A stretch of 64,000 bases of DNA from CAWUEZ02 sp963921355 (GTDB taxonomy: Bacteria > Pseudomonadota > Alphaproteobacteria > Thalassobaculales > Thalassobaculaceae), in contig OZ001190.1 in NCBI GenBank assembly GCA_963921355.3, positions 4,932,223-4,996,222 on the forward strand, read 5' to 3'. Shown piece after piece: positions 51,801 to 60,685 of the stretch; the stretch's first letter is position 1; each line of letters starts with the position of its first letter. The position numbers and the translations under genes are program-made. A model generated the notes under the pieces. It was not told the origin of the DNA. It was given only the letters and a program-made list of their open reading frames with translations, and searched no databases.

Positions 51801-52178
51801 ATGTCAATCGGACGTATACCCAAAGATGCTGAATTCGGCGCGGGCGCCCTTCCTGGCGGCAAGGTAGGAGTGAAGACGGCCAAGAAACGGCTTGATGTTC
51901 CGGTCGAAAAGTCCGGCGGAATGGCCGCTATGCTATTACACGCGGCCCATCACGCTACCCGTCAGATGCCGCCATCAACTGGCCCTCAGTTCGGCTCTCA
52001 CGGACTACCGCCAATTCCGGTTTGGGCAACGGCACTCGTGGACGCAGGGTCGGGCGCCGTAGATCTTCGCATTGCGATTGGGCGAACCGACATTGGTTTC
52101 TTGCTAACCAGCGACCAAGCCGAAACGTTAGGGCAGGCGTTAATTGCCGCGAGCGTCCCGAAGACCCGACCGCAGTAA
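51801..52178 (+). CDS. Moron-island hypothetical protein
   Basis: A 125-residue protein on the opposite strand to the late operon, with a strong GGGGGAG site before ATG 51801. The C-terminal half (AVDLRIAIGRTDIGFLLTSD) is beta-rich with a hydrophobic helix after it. No family is recognised. It is the first gene of the plus-strand insert 51801-53253. Confidence 0.65.
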   Translation: MSIGRIPKDAEFGAGALPGGKVGVKTAKKRLDVPVEKSGGMAAMLLHAAHHATRQMPPSTGPQFGSHGLPPIPVWATALVDAGSGAVDLRIAIGRTDIGFLLTSDQAETLGQALIAASVPKTRPQ

Positions 52179-52252
52179 ATTCACCGCCCTTTGATAACCA
52201 GAAAGCAACGGCCATAAGCGGCCCCTTTGTGCTGCGAATGTGGAAGAAACCC

Positions 52253-52289
52253 CTTGGCCCCGAGTCCACAAGCGACTACGTATTAAGGC
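52253..52289 (+). repeat. 37-bp start-proximal repeat, copy 1
   Basis: CTTGGCCCCGAGTCC (52253-52267) lies exactly 37 bases before an ATG (52290) inside GGCATG. The same 15-mer and the same spacing occur before the Rap1a-type gene (52869). The TATTAA near 52281 could be a -10 box. Confidence 0.7.
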
Positions 52290-52367
52290 ATGTCACACCG
52301 CGTGATGCGGTTTATGCCCGAGCAGTTGATGATGATGATGTTATGCAAATCGAGGCATCTATGTTGA
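52290..52367 (+). CDS. 25-residue Met-rich leader ORF before hicB (tentative)
   Basis: A frame of 25 codons (MSHRVMRFMPEQLMMMM and so on) from the ATG provided by the 37-bp repeat. Its stop overlaps the hicB start (ATGTTGA), so translation of hicB could be coupled to it. It may also be fortuitous. Confidence 0.3.
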   Translation: MSHRVMRFMPEQLMMMMLCKSRHLC

Positions 52368-52609
52368 AGAGGTCCATTACGGTTCTCGCTCGCTGGGACA
52401 GCGAAGCGGGCGTTTGGTCTGCTTCGTCAGACGACGTCTACGGTCTGGCAGCAGAGGCGACCACGCTCGACGAACTCGTCAAGGTTCTCGACGTATTGGT
52501 TCCGGAGTTGGTTCAACTCAATGGAATCCAAGACGGCTCGGATGTTCCAGAACTGCCGATCTGCGTCATGGCCGAAACTCTCAGCCGAGTTCGCATCGCC
52601 CAGGCATGA
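52361..52609 (+). CDS. hicB: HicB-like antitoxin (DUF1902)
   Basis: An 82-residue antitoxin with the DUF1902 pattern: SITVLARWDSEAGVWSASSD, DVYGLAAEATTLDELVKVL. It would bind and block HicA, whose gene overlaps it (ATGA). I chose ATG 52361 with GAGG upstream; 52343 adds six residues. It lacks a visible DNA-binding tail, so regulation may need another factor. Confidence 0.85.
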   Translation: MLKRSITVLARWDSEAGVWSASSDDVYGLAAEATTLDELVKVLDVLVPELVQLNGIQDGSDVPELPICVMAETLSRVRIAQA

Positions 52610-52797
52610 AGTCATTCAAGAAGGCGCTGATGGACCTTCTTGGGGCGGCCGGTTGCTACTACGTCCGACCCGCCAAAGGCAGTCACGAATTCTGGTACTC
52701 TCCCATTACTGACAAACACTTCGTCGTCTGCGACACCAAGTCTCGTCACACAGCGAACGAAACGCTAAAGCAAGCTGGGCTGCCCAAGGCATTCTGA
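52606..52797 (+). CDS. hicA: HicA toxin (mRNA interferase)
   Basis: A 63-residue HicA-family protein of the double-stranded-RNA-binding-like fold. The catalytic histidine is H27 in AKGSHEFWY, and the C-terminus RHTANETLKQAGLPKAF matches the family helix. It would cleave mRNA when HicB is lost. The start overlaps the hicB stop by ATGA. Confidence 0.9.
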   Translation: MKSFKKALMDLLGAAGCYYVRPAKGSHEFWYSPITDKHFVVCDTKSRHTANETLKQAGLPKAF

Positions 52798-52868
52798 ACT
52801 GACACGACTAAACTCGGCCCGAGCCATACCCCGGCGCCGCGCCCACAGCCATACGCCTGAAGATTTCT

Positions 52869-52905
52869 CTTGGCCCCGAGTCCGCGCATCACCACGTGTT
52901 AGGGC
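52869..52905 (+). repeat. 37-bp start-proximal repeat, copy 2
   Basis: The same CTTGGCCCCGAGTCC (52869-52883) and 37-base spacing to ATG as in copy 1 at 52253. It lies right before the Rap1a-type gene. It is probably a promoter-leader cassette. Confidence 0.7.
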
Positions 52906-53253
52906 ATGCGATACATTCTGTTAGTTCTAGCGATGCTGGCGTTGCCGGTGTCGGCGTCGGCTGATTCGACCAACCCAAGATCCGTTGCGGGCATCATGCC
53001 GTCATGTCAGGCGGCCTTTGTGAACATAGAAGACCCGAACGCCCTGGCCTGCATCATGTACGTTAGCGGCGTGAGCGACGTGTTCACGTCTCACGTTCTG
53101 GACACGCCGATGCCCGTTTGCTCCCCGGAGGGTACGAACACGATGGATGTAATCGGGGCGTTCGTTTCGTGGTCCCGCAGAAATCCAGACGTTTGGAATG
53201 AGGACGTGTTCAGGGGCGTCGTGATGGCGCTTATCGAGCGGTACGGTTGCTAG
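52906..53253 (+). CDS. Rap1a/Tai-type immunity protein, periplasmic
   Basis: A 115-residue precursor with a clear signal peptide (RYILLVLAMLALPVSASA) cut before D20. The mature part has four cysteines (C34, C49, C72, C115) in the Rap1a/Tai pattern: CxxY-like entry, ACIMYVSGVSDVF, VCSPEGTNTMD, a long helix and a C-terminal YGC. Proteins of this family neutralise peptidoglycan-amidase type VI effectors in the periplasm. No effector is nearby. It overlaps the last 23 bases of the convergent late gene. Confidence 0.85.
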   Translation: MRYILLVLAMLALPVSASADSTNPRSVAGIMPSCQAAFVNIEDPNALACIMYVSGVSDVFTSHVLDTPMPVCSPEGTNTMDVIGAFVSWSRRNPDVWNEDVFRGVVMALIERYGC

Positions 53254-55378
53254 CCGGTCCAAGCAGGCCGGTGTTGCGACGTACTGCACCTTGGGCAATT
53301 CGGCCCGCCATGTCTCCCGCTGCGTCAATCGACGGCAACGCACCCTCAAGGTCGCTCACGGCTCGTGCCGCGTCGGCACCACGGCGACGGGTCAGAAAGT
53401 CCGCAATCTCCTCATAGACCGCATCTTGTGCCGCCGTGCGGCTCCGCGCCGTCTGACCGAAGATCCGCGACACCATGCGCTCCAACGCCTCAATCGGGCG
53501 CATGTTCTTCAGCGCGTTGATAGCACCGGCATCCGTTTGACCCGTTACCACCTCATCCATCGCTTGGCGGGCAAAGGTCGCGCTGTTCCGGGCCACATTG
53601 GCCCGCAATGACACCGCCCGTGCGGCCTTCTCGATTTCGCTCATCAAGGCTTTCGTCGCCGTCTCGCCAATGACGCCGGACAGCTTTTCCTGATTGGCCC
53701 GGCTGGACAGCGCCCGGATCGAAGCGGCAGCCTCCCGAGCGTCCATGTTTTCATCGGTCAGCGTGCGGCGCACATTGGCGAGTGTGTCGTCAATGTAGGT
53801 GCGAACGCCTTCCGCCACGCGGCGGCGTTCCGCATCCCCCATGCCCTCTAATGCCTCTTTGGCGGCGCTGCGGGTCGTTCCGGCACGCAACAGTGTTTCC
53901 CCGACCTCTCTCGACTGTCGCTCCCTGATCGGCCCCGCAGCCGCGTTTGTCGCAGCCTTGTACTGCGGCACCGCTTCTTTCAAGTTGTCTCGAAGGCGAC
54001 GCGACAGGTTTTGATAGGCGCGCCCGACCTGAGTGATGCCACCCATGGCGCCCTGGCCCTCTTGAGCTTTCGCCACGTCGTTCAAGCCGCGCGTGATGTA
54101 GTCGATCTGACGAACATCCGGCATCTTCAGGAACGTCACCGATCCGTCATCGCCAAACTTCGCCAGAACTTGGGCCGATTTCTCGCCCTCCAAGCGCATC
54201 AGTTCATTCGCGCGGTTGATGGCGGACTTCGGCACGCGCTCGGTCACAAGCCGCTCAATCTCCCTGCCCGCGTCCGACGCATAGTCAATGGGCTGGGCAT
54301 AGGCGCGGTCATAAAGCGCCTTCACAGGATTGGACTTGTCGCCGTAGACCGTCAACGCCCTTGAGGATGATTCGCCGGGGCGTCCAAGAGCATCATCCAA
54401 GGCGCCCGCAACGCGCTCGTTGGCCCGCGCCGCCCTGTCATCAACTGCTCGCAAGGCCCGCGCGCCCGCAGGGCCGCTGCGCTGAATAGCGGTATCGAGC
54501 AACCCAGATGCGGCCGGGCCGGAATCAGCAATCATGGCGTCATCGCCCGCTTGCCCGATCCGCCGCGCTCCGCTTCCGGTAAGCGCCTCGTCAGCTGTCA
54601 TAGTGCGCCGCAGAACATCAACCGCAGGCCGGGACAGGCCCACTTGGCGCCCGACTTGACCCGATCGAAAACGGTCTGCAACCGACCGGGCCACATTCCC
54701 CACAGCGGGGGCCGCAAGGGCAATACCACCGCCTAGCAATGCCCCGGTCCCGGCGCTTTCCGCCCGTTCATCACCTTCGCCCGCAAGAAAGCCGTATGCG
54801 GCGCCCTGGCCCGCCCCAATGCCCAGGGTCCGCAAGAGCCCCGGCGCAGCACCCCCGCCCGTGGCAACCGCTGTCGGAATAGCCCCCGCCACCTCGGTTC
54901 CGATCGCCGTTACGGGGCTTTCGTCCCTAAACCGCTCAAGCCGTCCGCGCTCACGCGCCAAATACGCGTCGTAGGCATCGTCAAAAGACCGCCGCCCCGT
55001 GGCAGCGTCCAGTGCGGCTGCACCACCCGCAACAATCTCATCACCAGAACCGAACGAGGCCCCCTGAAGCGCAGCGCGCCCAACACCTTCAATGGTCGGC
55101 ACAGGGTCAGCAGTGATCCGGCCGTGAAGCCGCTCAGATCGCTGTTCCTCCGTCTCTCCTACGCGCGGTCGCTGCGCCTCGTCACGAAGGTAGGCGCCGA
55201 ATGCGTCGTTCTTGGATCTCGCGATGGAGAGATCGGCAGGGGACATGCCCGCCGCCCGCGTGGGGAAGTCCGCTTGCCGGGCTTGGCGGATGGCACGTGC
55301 GAGTGCTCGCGCGTCTTCAGTGTTGCCCGCTTCATCGGCCTTGACCAAGGCGCGCTCAAGCTCCTGAAGGGTCGCCAT
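53231..55378 (-). CDS. Probable phage DNA-ejection (internal virion) protein
   Basis: A 715-residue Ala/Arg-rich protein. The N-terminus (LERALVKADEAGNTEDARAL) is helical; a glycine/alanine-rich hydrophobic region follows (IPTAVATGGGAAPGLLRTLG), then long coiled-coil-like helices to the end. This is the style of podovirus ejection proteins that line the DNA channel. It follows the 410-residue ejection candidate by 3 bases. Its 3' end overlaps the moron island and may have been trimmed. Confidence 0.7.
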   Translation of the reverse strand: MATLQELERALVKADEAGNTEDARALARAIRQARQADFPTRAAGMSPADLSIARSKNDAFGAYLRDEAQRPRVGETEEQRSERLHGRITADPVPTIEGVGRAALQGASFGSGDEIVAGGAAALDAATGRRSFDDAYDAYLARERGRLERFRDESPVTAIGTEVAGAIPTAVATGGGAAPGLLRTLGIGAGQGAAYGFLAGEGDERAESAGTGALLGGGIALAAPAVGNVARSVADRFRSGQVGRQVGLSRPAVDVLRRTMTADEALTGSGARRIGQAGDDAMIADSGPAASGLLDTAIQRSGPAGARALRAVDDRAARANERVAGALDDALGRPGESSSRALTVYGDKSNPVKALYDRAYAQPIDYASDAGREIERLVTERVPKSAINRANELMRLEGEKSAQVLAKFGDDGSVTFLKMPDVRQIDYITRGLNDVAKAQEGQGAMGGITQVGRAYQNLSRRLRDNLKEAVPQYKAATNAAAGPIRERQSREVGETLLRAGTTRSAAKEALEGMGDAERRRVAEGVRTYIDDTLANVRRTLTDENMDAREAAASIRALSSRANQEKLSGVIGETATKALMSEIEKAARAVSLRANVARNSATFARQAMDEVVTGQTDAGAINALKNMRPIEALERMVSRIFGQTARSRTAAQDAVYEEIADFLTRRRGADAARAVSDLEGALPSIDAAGDMAGRIAQGAVRRNTGLLGPASNRTAR

Positions 55379-55381
55379 CGG

Positions 55382-56614
55382 CTAGTCCTTGTACTTTTCC
55401 AGAAGCGCGTCGATGTTGCTGTCTCCGTCGCCCGCACCGCCGCTTTCCCCGTCGATGCCGCGATGGACGATCTGATCAAACAGGTCTGACAGGCGACGCA
55501 GGTTGAACATCAACTCTTCAGCGCTGTTCGCCTGTCGGACAGACCCATAGACGGCACCCAAGAGTGAGAGTTCTCGCTCGGTCACGTTGCCAAGTGCGCC
55601 ACCTGTCGGCGAGGACTGCCGCATCTCATTCAGCCTGTTGAAACTGATGTTCGCTTCAAGCCCCTTAAGAAGCTCGCCAAGCGAAAAAGCATCCGTTCCG
55701 GGAATGGCGCTGGCAACCGAGCCGATTAAGCCGGTGGTTGGCAAACCATCGCTGTTGATCAGATTGATAGCGCGGCCGATGTCTTCTTGCACAACGTCAA
55801 ATTGACGATTTGCCTGCCCTTGCCGTTGCTCCGCCTTGTCGGCTTGTTCCTGCGCCTTGATGTCGGCGGGACCGCCCGGAATGGCCGACATGCTGATGGT
55901 CTCTTTTCCGTCTGGACCAACGTCGCGGACAGCCTGAAAGCCCGGCGGAATGGTGCCGATCTGTGGGCCTGTCGCACCGGAGTTGATCGTTACGTTGTTG
56001 CGTGAGGCACGGGTGTCTCGAATGAAGTCGACCACGCCGCCCGTGTAGCCCTGCTTGAGAGCCATGTCGTATTGCTTTTCCCAATCGGCGCGCGTGCGTG
56101 GCTCCGCATCACCCATGAGCGCGAAGCCCTTCGGGGGCTGCGCACCCTTCTCGATCGTGATGATCTTCTCAGTGTCCGGGTTGTAAGCGTTCACATACTC
56201 CGCCTTTTTCCCGCCGGTGATCGCACTGGAAAGCGCCGCGTAACCGCCCGCGTAGTCACCCGCGTCATACGCCGCCCGGATCAACTGCATGGGCTCTCGC
56301 GCCAACCCGAACGGGTTGGGAATCGCCTTGGCTGCCCCGCCAGAGCCGATGCCAAGGGCTTTTTCAAGGGTCGCCCGCTGCGCGTCTTCCTGTTTCTTCG
56401 CCTTCACGGCCCCACCAACAGCGGCAACACCCTCACCCAACCCCGCAAGGCCCGCACCGATGTCATCACCCTGCGTGATGATTGGAGACGGTTCGCCCAT
56501 CCTTCCCCCTGCGCTGCGGGGCGTCATCTGCGCAACACGCTGCTGTGCAGCCTGCCGGATCGCCATTGGGCCAAGCAGCCCCTGCATCATTCGGGGATCA
56601 CCGAGAAGCGCCAT
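55382..56614 (-). CDS. Probable phage DNA-transfer/ejection protein
   Basis: A 410-residue protein. The C-terminal region SLGELLKGLEANISFNRLNE followed by SPTGGALGNVTERELSLLGA matches a widespread phage family found among podovirus internal virion proteins. The N-terminus is Met/Gln-rich (DPRMMQGLLGPMAIRQAAQQ). The start overlaps the upstream stop (TAATG). Confidence 0.75.
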   Translation of the reverse strand: MALLGDPRMMQGLLGPMAIRQAAQQRVAQMTPRSAGGRMGEPSPIITQGDDIGAGLAGLGEGVAAVGGAVKAKKQEDAQRATLEKALGIGSGGAAKAIPNPFGLAREPMQLIRAAYDAGDYAGGYAALSSAITGGKKAEYVNAYNPDTEKIITIEKGAQPPKGFALMGDAEPRTRADWEKQYDMALKQGYTGGVVDFIRDTRASRNNVTINSGATGPQIGTIPPGFQAVRDVGPDGKETISMSAIPGGPADIKAQEQADKAEQRQGQANRQFDVVQEDIGRAINLINSDGLPTTGLIGSVASAIPGTDAFSLGELLKGLEANISFNRLNEMRQSSPTGGALGNVTERELSLLGAVYGSVRQANSAEELMFNLRRLSDLFDQIVHRGIDGESGGAGDGDSNIDALLEKYKD

Positions 56615-57664
56615 TATGCCGCCTCCAAAATCTCATCCATGACCGCGCGGTATTCGGCCTTGCGCCTTGGATCGTTGCGGATCTTCTCAGCGATGCGCGG
56701 GCCGTCCTGCATGTACTTCTCGAACAGGGCTCGCGGCGCCTTGTTGAACATCCAGTCGCGAACCTTGAGCCACTTCGGATTGTGTTCGCCGTAGACCTCA
56801 CGCGCGACCCAGCACCCCATTGCGCCGTAAAGCTGCGCCCCGCCCGCGAGAAGGCTGCCGATCCCCCCCAGCGTGCTCCCCATGCCGCCCTGGCTCATGA
56901 CCGGGGTACGGCCGACAGAGCCCATCGGGGTTTGACCAAGAGCACTTTGTCTAATGGAAAGCGCCTGAAGCGGATAATTCAGTTCGTCCAGGAAATCCCC
57001 GTACCGAAGATCCATGCCCGCCTGGTTCAGTGCGCGCTGTTGCTGGCCAATCCCCGCCAGCGCCCCCGCATTCTGGAGCCGTGCACCGAGACCCGTTGTC
57101 CCGAGGCCAAGCGCCCGGTCACCCGCCGCCATAAGACGGTCCGTCGCACCCTGTCCCAATGTCGCCGCAGTGCGGAACCCATCGGAGCGGAGTTGACCGC
57201 CGATCGTGCCAAGCGCCCGTGCGCGCTCGCCCTCAATGACACCTTCCCGAACACCCAACCGCGCCCCGCCGAAGGGGCTTGCCAAGCGGCTCTGCTCGGA
57301 CGCCCGATCAAAGCTCTGGTTCATGTCCGCCTGCGTGGCGTCGATGACCTGCTCTGTGTACGGGTTCTGATAGCGCTGCATCATGATCGACGGGGTCAGC
57401 GGCCGAATTCATGCCAGCGGTGTAAGCCGCGTGAGCGTTGGACAGATCGCGTTCCAGCGGCGTACCAAGGGAGCGGGTCAGGCCAAAGGAACTCAGAGTG
57501 TCAGGGGAGAACCCGGCGATGCGCTGGCCCCCATAGGGGATATAAGCGCGGTTGGCGATCGTGCCCGCCATAGCAAGGTTCTGGTCGACAAAATCCCGAT
57601 AGCGTTCGGGAATATCGCTCGACGTTTCAACCGTTTTGGAACCGCCGCCCTTGCCGCCGCTCAT
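56614..57664 (-). pseudogene. Phage virion protein, split by a frameshift
   Basis: Two overlapping frames make one protein. From ATG 57664 (MSGGKGGGSKTVETSSDIP) the frame runs to about AAYTAGMN and then becomes nonsense. Between 57385 and 57408 the good frame changes by one base (+1) and continues as LTPSIMMQRYQNPYTEQVID to the stop at 56614. Similar phage proteins carry both parts as one chain of about 350 residues. A deletion, sequencing error or programmed event would all fit. Confidence 0.75.
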
Positions 57665-57665
57665 A

Positions 57666-58016
57666 TTACAGTTCCTTCTCTAACATCGTGTGCGGTTGGT
57701 GATAGTCCTTCATCACGCGCGCCCACCCCGGCCGACCAACCACGGTGACCGACTGACAACCCTTTTCCCTCGCCCAACCCTCGACGGCGGGCAGCAACTC
57801 ACGAACAAGCTCTTCAAAGACCCCGGCTGCCATCCAGATTCGGCAGACCTTCTTGCGGGGATACACATGAATCTCGGTAACCAGCGCCGACGCTCCGAAG
57901 CACCACAGTTGGGCTTCACCCTTCCTGATGGCTTCCTCGACATCCTCTAGGGAATGCGTGTCCTGCCGCTCGACTGCCCTGGCAATGAGCGGTGCGGCCA
58001 CGATCCAAGGGTTCAT
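57666..58016 (-). CDS. Phage GNAT-like hypothetical protein
   Basis: A 116-residue protein of the short acetyltransferase-like type found next to virion genes in many podoviruses: QLWCFGASALVTEIHVYPRK, then CRIWMAAGVFEELVRELLPA and ARVMKDYHQPHTMLEKEL. The acetyl-CoA loop is not clear. It starts in ATGA overlap with the upstream stop. Confidence 0.7.
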   Translation of the reverse strand: MNPWIVAAPLIARAVERQDTHSLEDVEEAIRKGEAQLWCFGASALVTEIHVYPRKKVCRIWMAAGVFEELVRELLPAVEGWAREKGCQSVTVVGRPGWARVMKDYHQPHTMLEKEL

Positions 58017-60154
58017 CGCTTCCGGCCGGTCGGTGAAATATCGAACATCAGCCGCCCGACGCGCCCATCAGTCGGTGAGGCCGTCCAGTCCATGCGCACG
58101 CCAAGCTGCTTGGCGGTGATGCGGAAATCCAACTTCTCGGTCGTCGCCGTTACGGTTCCGGCAACGGTTGTGGTTTCCGCCCCCTGCGGCCACAGGCGGT
58201 GCTTGAGGGTCAATTGAACCGAGCCCGACAGCCCGTCAAAATCCGGCTCGAACCGCCGCACGTTGAGATGCGTTTCGCCCTCTGCGATGTCCATGAACGC
58301 GGACTCGATATGAGCCGAGAACGCGGCCCCGTTATCGCTGTTGCCCTTCTCATGCAGCTTCAGCGTGCCGTCGGAATGCGCCGCAACCGGAAACTCATTC
58401 ACACCACGCGGCTGCCACGCGGTGATTGGAAACGTGCCGATCGTCCAGTGCAGTTCGGAGTAGTTGAAGGCCACATACCGGGCGTTCTCGTTCGTGCTGT
58501 CTGGATAGAACCACCAGACCTCGTTGAACTTGTCGTTCACACCGGCATAAATCAGATCTTCCTGAAGCTCTGCCAGCCCATCAAAGAAGAAGTCCCGAAC
58601 CGGGCAATCCACCGTGAGCGGGGTTCCGCCCTGCCAGACCATGAACTCCCGGCTGGTCGAGAGCCAATAGACCTGGCCACTGTCCCCCGCTCTTGCATAC
58701 GCATTGGGTCCGATCAGCCCGCAGCCCGTCCCCAAGAGTTCGGGGCGGTATACCACGTCGATATCCGGGATGTATTGCAGGCCATATAAGGCAGTATCCG
58801 TCCAAATGACTGATACATTGGGCATTGCCGTCCCGGCGACGATCCTGGAGCCCTCGGCAAGCTTCAGATCGCCCGCGCTGTTTTCCGCCGTCGGCGTCCA
58901 ATCGCCGTTTGCAAACCCACCCTCGATCTTGGCCCACGCGATTTGAAGTGGATCGAACGTCGACCCCGTGGCTTCCTCTGTGCCAAGCGCCATCAGGAAG
59001 CGCTCGGGCGTCACCATGTGGCTGATGTTGCTCTGTGGTGCGTCCGTCGCCCCTGTGGCTTCCTCTGTGCCAAGCTCCACCAGGAGGTGCTCGAGAGTCA
59101 CCGTGTGGCTGATGTTGCTCTGTGGTGCGTCCGTCGCCCCAATCGCCGCCATCTTCTGCGATGGAACGTTCTGCCAGCGGTAGAGAACAGAGCCCCGGTA
59201 GTTCGCAACCAGATCCTCCCCGAAGTTCGAGAACACCCACACACGGGCCCTGAGATCGCTTTCAGAGGACGGGAGGGAGTAAGACCCGCCCGAATACGTC
59301 CCGGTGCTGTATCCGGCCTGTGCCGCCGTGTTCTCCCGTCCGGGGTTGATGGCGTACTCGTATGTAAGCGCCCCCCCACCCCCCGATGCCGTGGAGGTTG
59401 CAGCCGATGCCGCCTCTACCGTGTAGCTATTCGCATCTACGAAGGTCGCGGCGTAGGCCTTGAGACCCGTGAAGGTCGGCGTTCCTCCGCCCGCAGCATC
59501 CGAAGTGGCCGCAGTCGCAACGGAGAGTGCGTAGGTGTCGGCATCTAAGACCACGACCGTATGCGTGGTGTTGATTTCCACCGATGGCACGCCACCGACT
59601 GTCGTCGCTCCGGCGTAGGTAACGCGGTCCTGATCCGCCAATCCGTGCGCGGCGTCGGTGACGATCAGAACCTTGGAACCGACCGACGTTTGAATGCTGC
59701 TCGCAGAGAGGCTTCCGCTCGTTCCCAGACTCAACCCACCTACGGCCGATGAGTTGTGCAGGTAGACGACGGCCCCGTCATCCACGCCGTGCGAAGCATG
59801 ATTGACCGTGACAGTCGTTTGCGTGTCGAGAGTATCAAGCGCATTGGTGAGGGTGGACGCATCGCGAACCGGCGTGATGTCCCACAGGAGACCTTGCGAG
59901 AAGACATAGGCGTTCGTGTGCGTACCAGCCGCAAGCTGCACCTCTCCGGACAGGTTTTCCCAGGCATGCAGAGCGCGGCACTTCCCGAGAAAGGTCTGCT
60001 CGGTCAGATCTTCAAATCCGCCTATCACCTCCGGATGGGATTTCCCCCCAACCGAGCGAAAGCGCATCTTGTCCGCGTCAATCCACCGTCCTTCCGATAA
60101 GAGCGCCGAGTTGTCCTTGATGACCCCGGGCTTGATCGGAAGTTCCGTAAGCAC
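58013..60154 (-). CDS. Large phage virion protein, tail nozzle / P22 gp10-like candidate
   Basis: A 713-residue protein from GTG 60154. The N-terminus MLTELPIKPGVIKDNSALLS and the middle GTGCGLIGPNAYARAGDSG, QVYWLSTSREFMVWQGG and FNEVWWFYPDSTNENARYVA suggest a beta-propeller-like tail-hub or nozzle protein, such as P22 gp10 or T7 gp12 relatives. It contains a tandem 29-residue duplication (58968-59141). The assignment to a specific family is uncertain. Confidence 0.65.
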   Translation of the reverse strand: MLTELPIKPGVIKDNSALLSEGRWIDADKMRFRSVGGKSHPEVIGGFEDLTEQTFLGKCRALHAWENLSGEVQLAAGTHTNAYVFSQGLLWDITPVRDASTLTNALDTLDTQTTVTVNHASHGVDDGAVVYLHNSSAVGGLSLGTSGSLSASSIQTSVGSKVLIVTDAAHGLADQDRVTYAGATTVGGVPSVEINTTHTVVVLDADTYALSVATAATSDAAGGGTPTFTGLKAYAATFVDANSYTVEAASAATSTASGGGGALTYEYAINPGRENTAAQAGYSTGTYSGGSYSLPSSESDLRARVWVFSNFGEDLVANYRGSVLYRWQNVPSQKMAAIGATDAPQSNISHTVTLEHLLVELGTEEATGATDAPQSNISHMVTPERFLMALGTEEATGSTFDPLQIAWAKIEGGFANGDWTPTAENSAGDLKLAEGSRIVAGTAMPNVSVIWTDTALYGLQYIPDIDVVYRPELLGTGCGLIGPNAYARAGDSGQVYWLSTSREFMVWQGGTPLTVDCPVRDFFFDGLAELQEDLIYAGVNDKFNEVWWFYPDSTNENARYVAFNYSELHWTIGTFPITAWQPRGVNEFPVAAHSDGTLKLHEKGNSDNGAAFSAHIESAFMDIAEGETHLNVRRFEPDFDGLSGSVQLTLKHRLWPQGAETTTVAGTVTATTEKLDFRITAKQLGVRMDWTASPTDGRVGRLMFDISPTGRKR
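58968..59141 (-). repeat. Tandem 87-bp duplication in the nozzle-like gene
   Basis: Copies 58968-59054 and 59055-59141 encode the 29-residue unit GATDAPQSNISH...GTEEAT twice, in frame. The units differ at about eight residues (TVTLEHLLVE against MVTPERFLMA), whereas the flanks are nearly identical. Confidence 0.9.
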
Positions 60155-60658
60155 TTAGACGCTCCAGAGCATGTTGTGACCCGAGTTCGCCGGTGCATAC
60201 GGAGAACCGCCCGAAGGCTGACCGCCAGTCCATCCACCACCCAGGAGACCGCCACGGGGCGCGGAGTTGAGGCCGCCCAAAAGGCCACTGAGGCTCGACA
60301 GACCGGACCACACATCTGCGCTGGACGTACCCATGCCGGGAAGCTGCCGCGACTGTGCGCCGTAGGCCCCGCCGTTGTTCACAGCAGGCTGCCCCCACCC
60401 CTGAGCCCCGAAGTTGTTCGATCCGCCCTCGCGGGGGTCGTACATATCCATCCAACTGTCGATCATGCCCTGAGCGGCACCGGACTGCTGCGATTTCCAA
60501 TCGTTGAACTGACCGTTACTAAACCCGCCAAAAGACGGATTCAAACCAGCGCCCTGCATGAAGCCATAGAGTTCTTTGTTAAGCTCGGGCCGCGCGCCCC
60601 AATTGAAATTGCCCGGCAACTGCGGACCCATGCCCCATGCTGGCATCATGGTAGCCAC
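60155..60658 (-). CDS. Glycine-rich phage virion protein
   Basis: A 167-residue Gly/Asn/Ser-rich protein (NFNWGARPELNKELYGFMQG at the start, several GLLGG and GGS runs later). Low complexity hides its relations; position suggests a minor structural protein. It ends one base before the nozzle-like GTG start. Confidence 0.65.
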   Translation of the reverse strand: MATMMPAWGMGPQLPGNFNWGARPELNKELYGFMQGAGLNPSFGGFSNGQFNDWKSQQSGAAQGMIDSWMDMYDPREGGSNNFGAQGWGQPAVNNGGAYGAQSRQLPGMGTSSADVWSGLSSLSGLLGGLNSAPRGGLLGGGWTGGQPSGGSPYAPANSGHNMLWSV

Positions 60659-60685
60659 CTCAGACCGTTGATGTTTTGAAACCGG

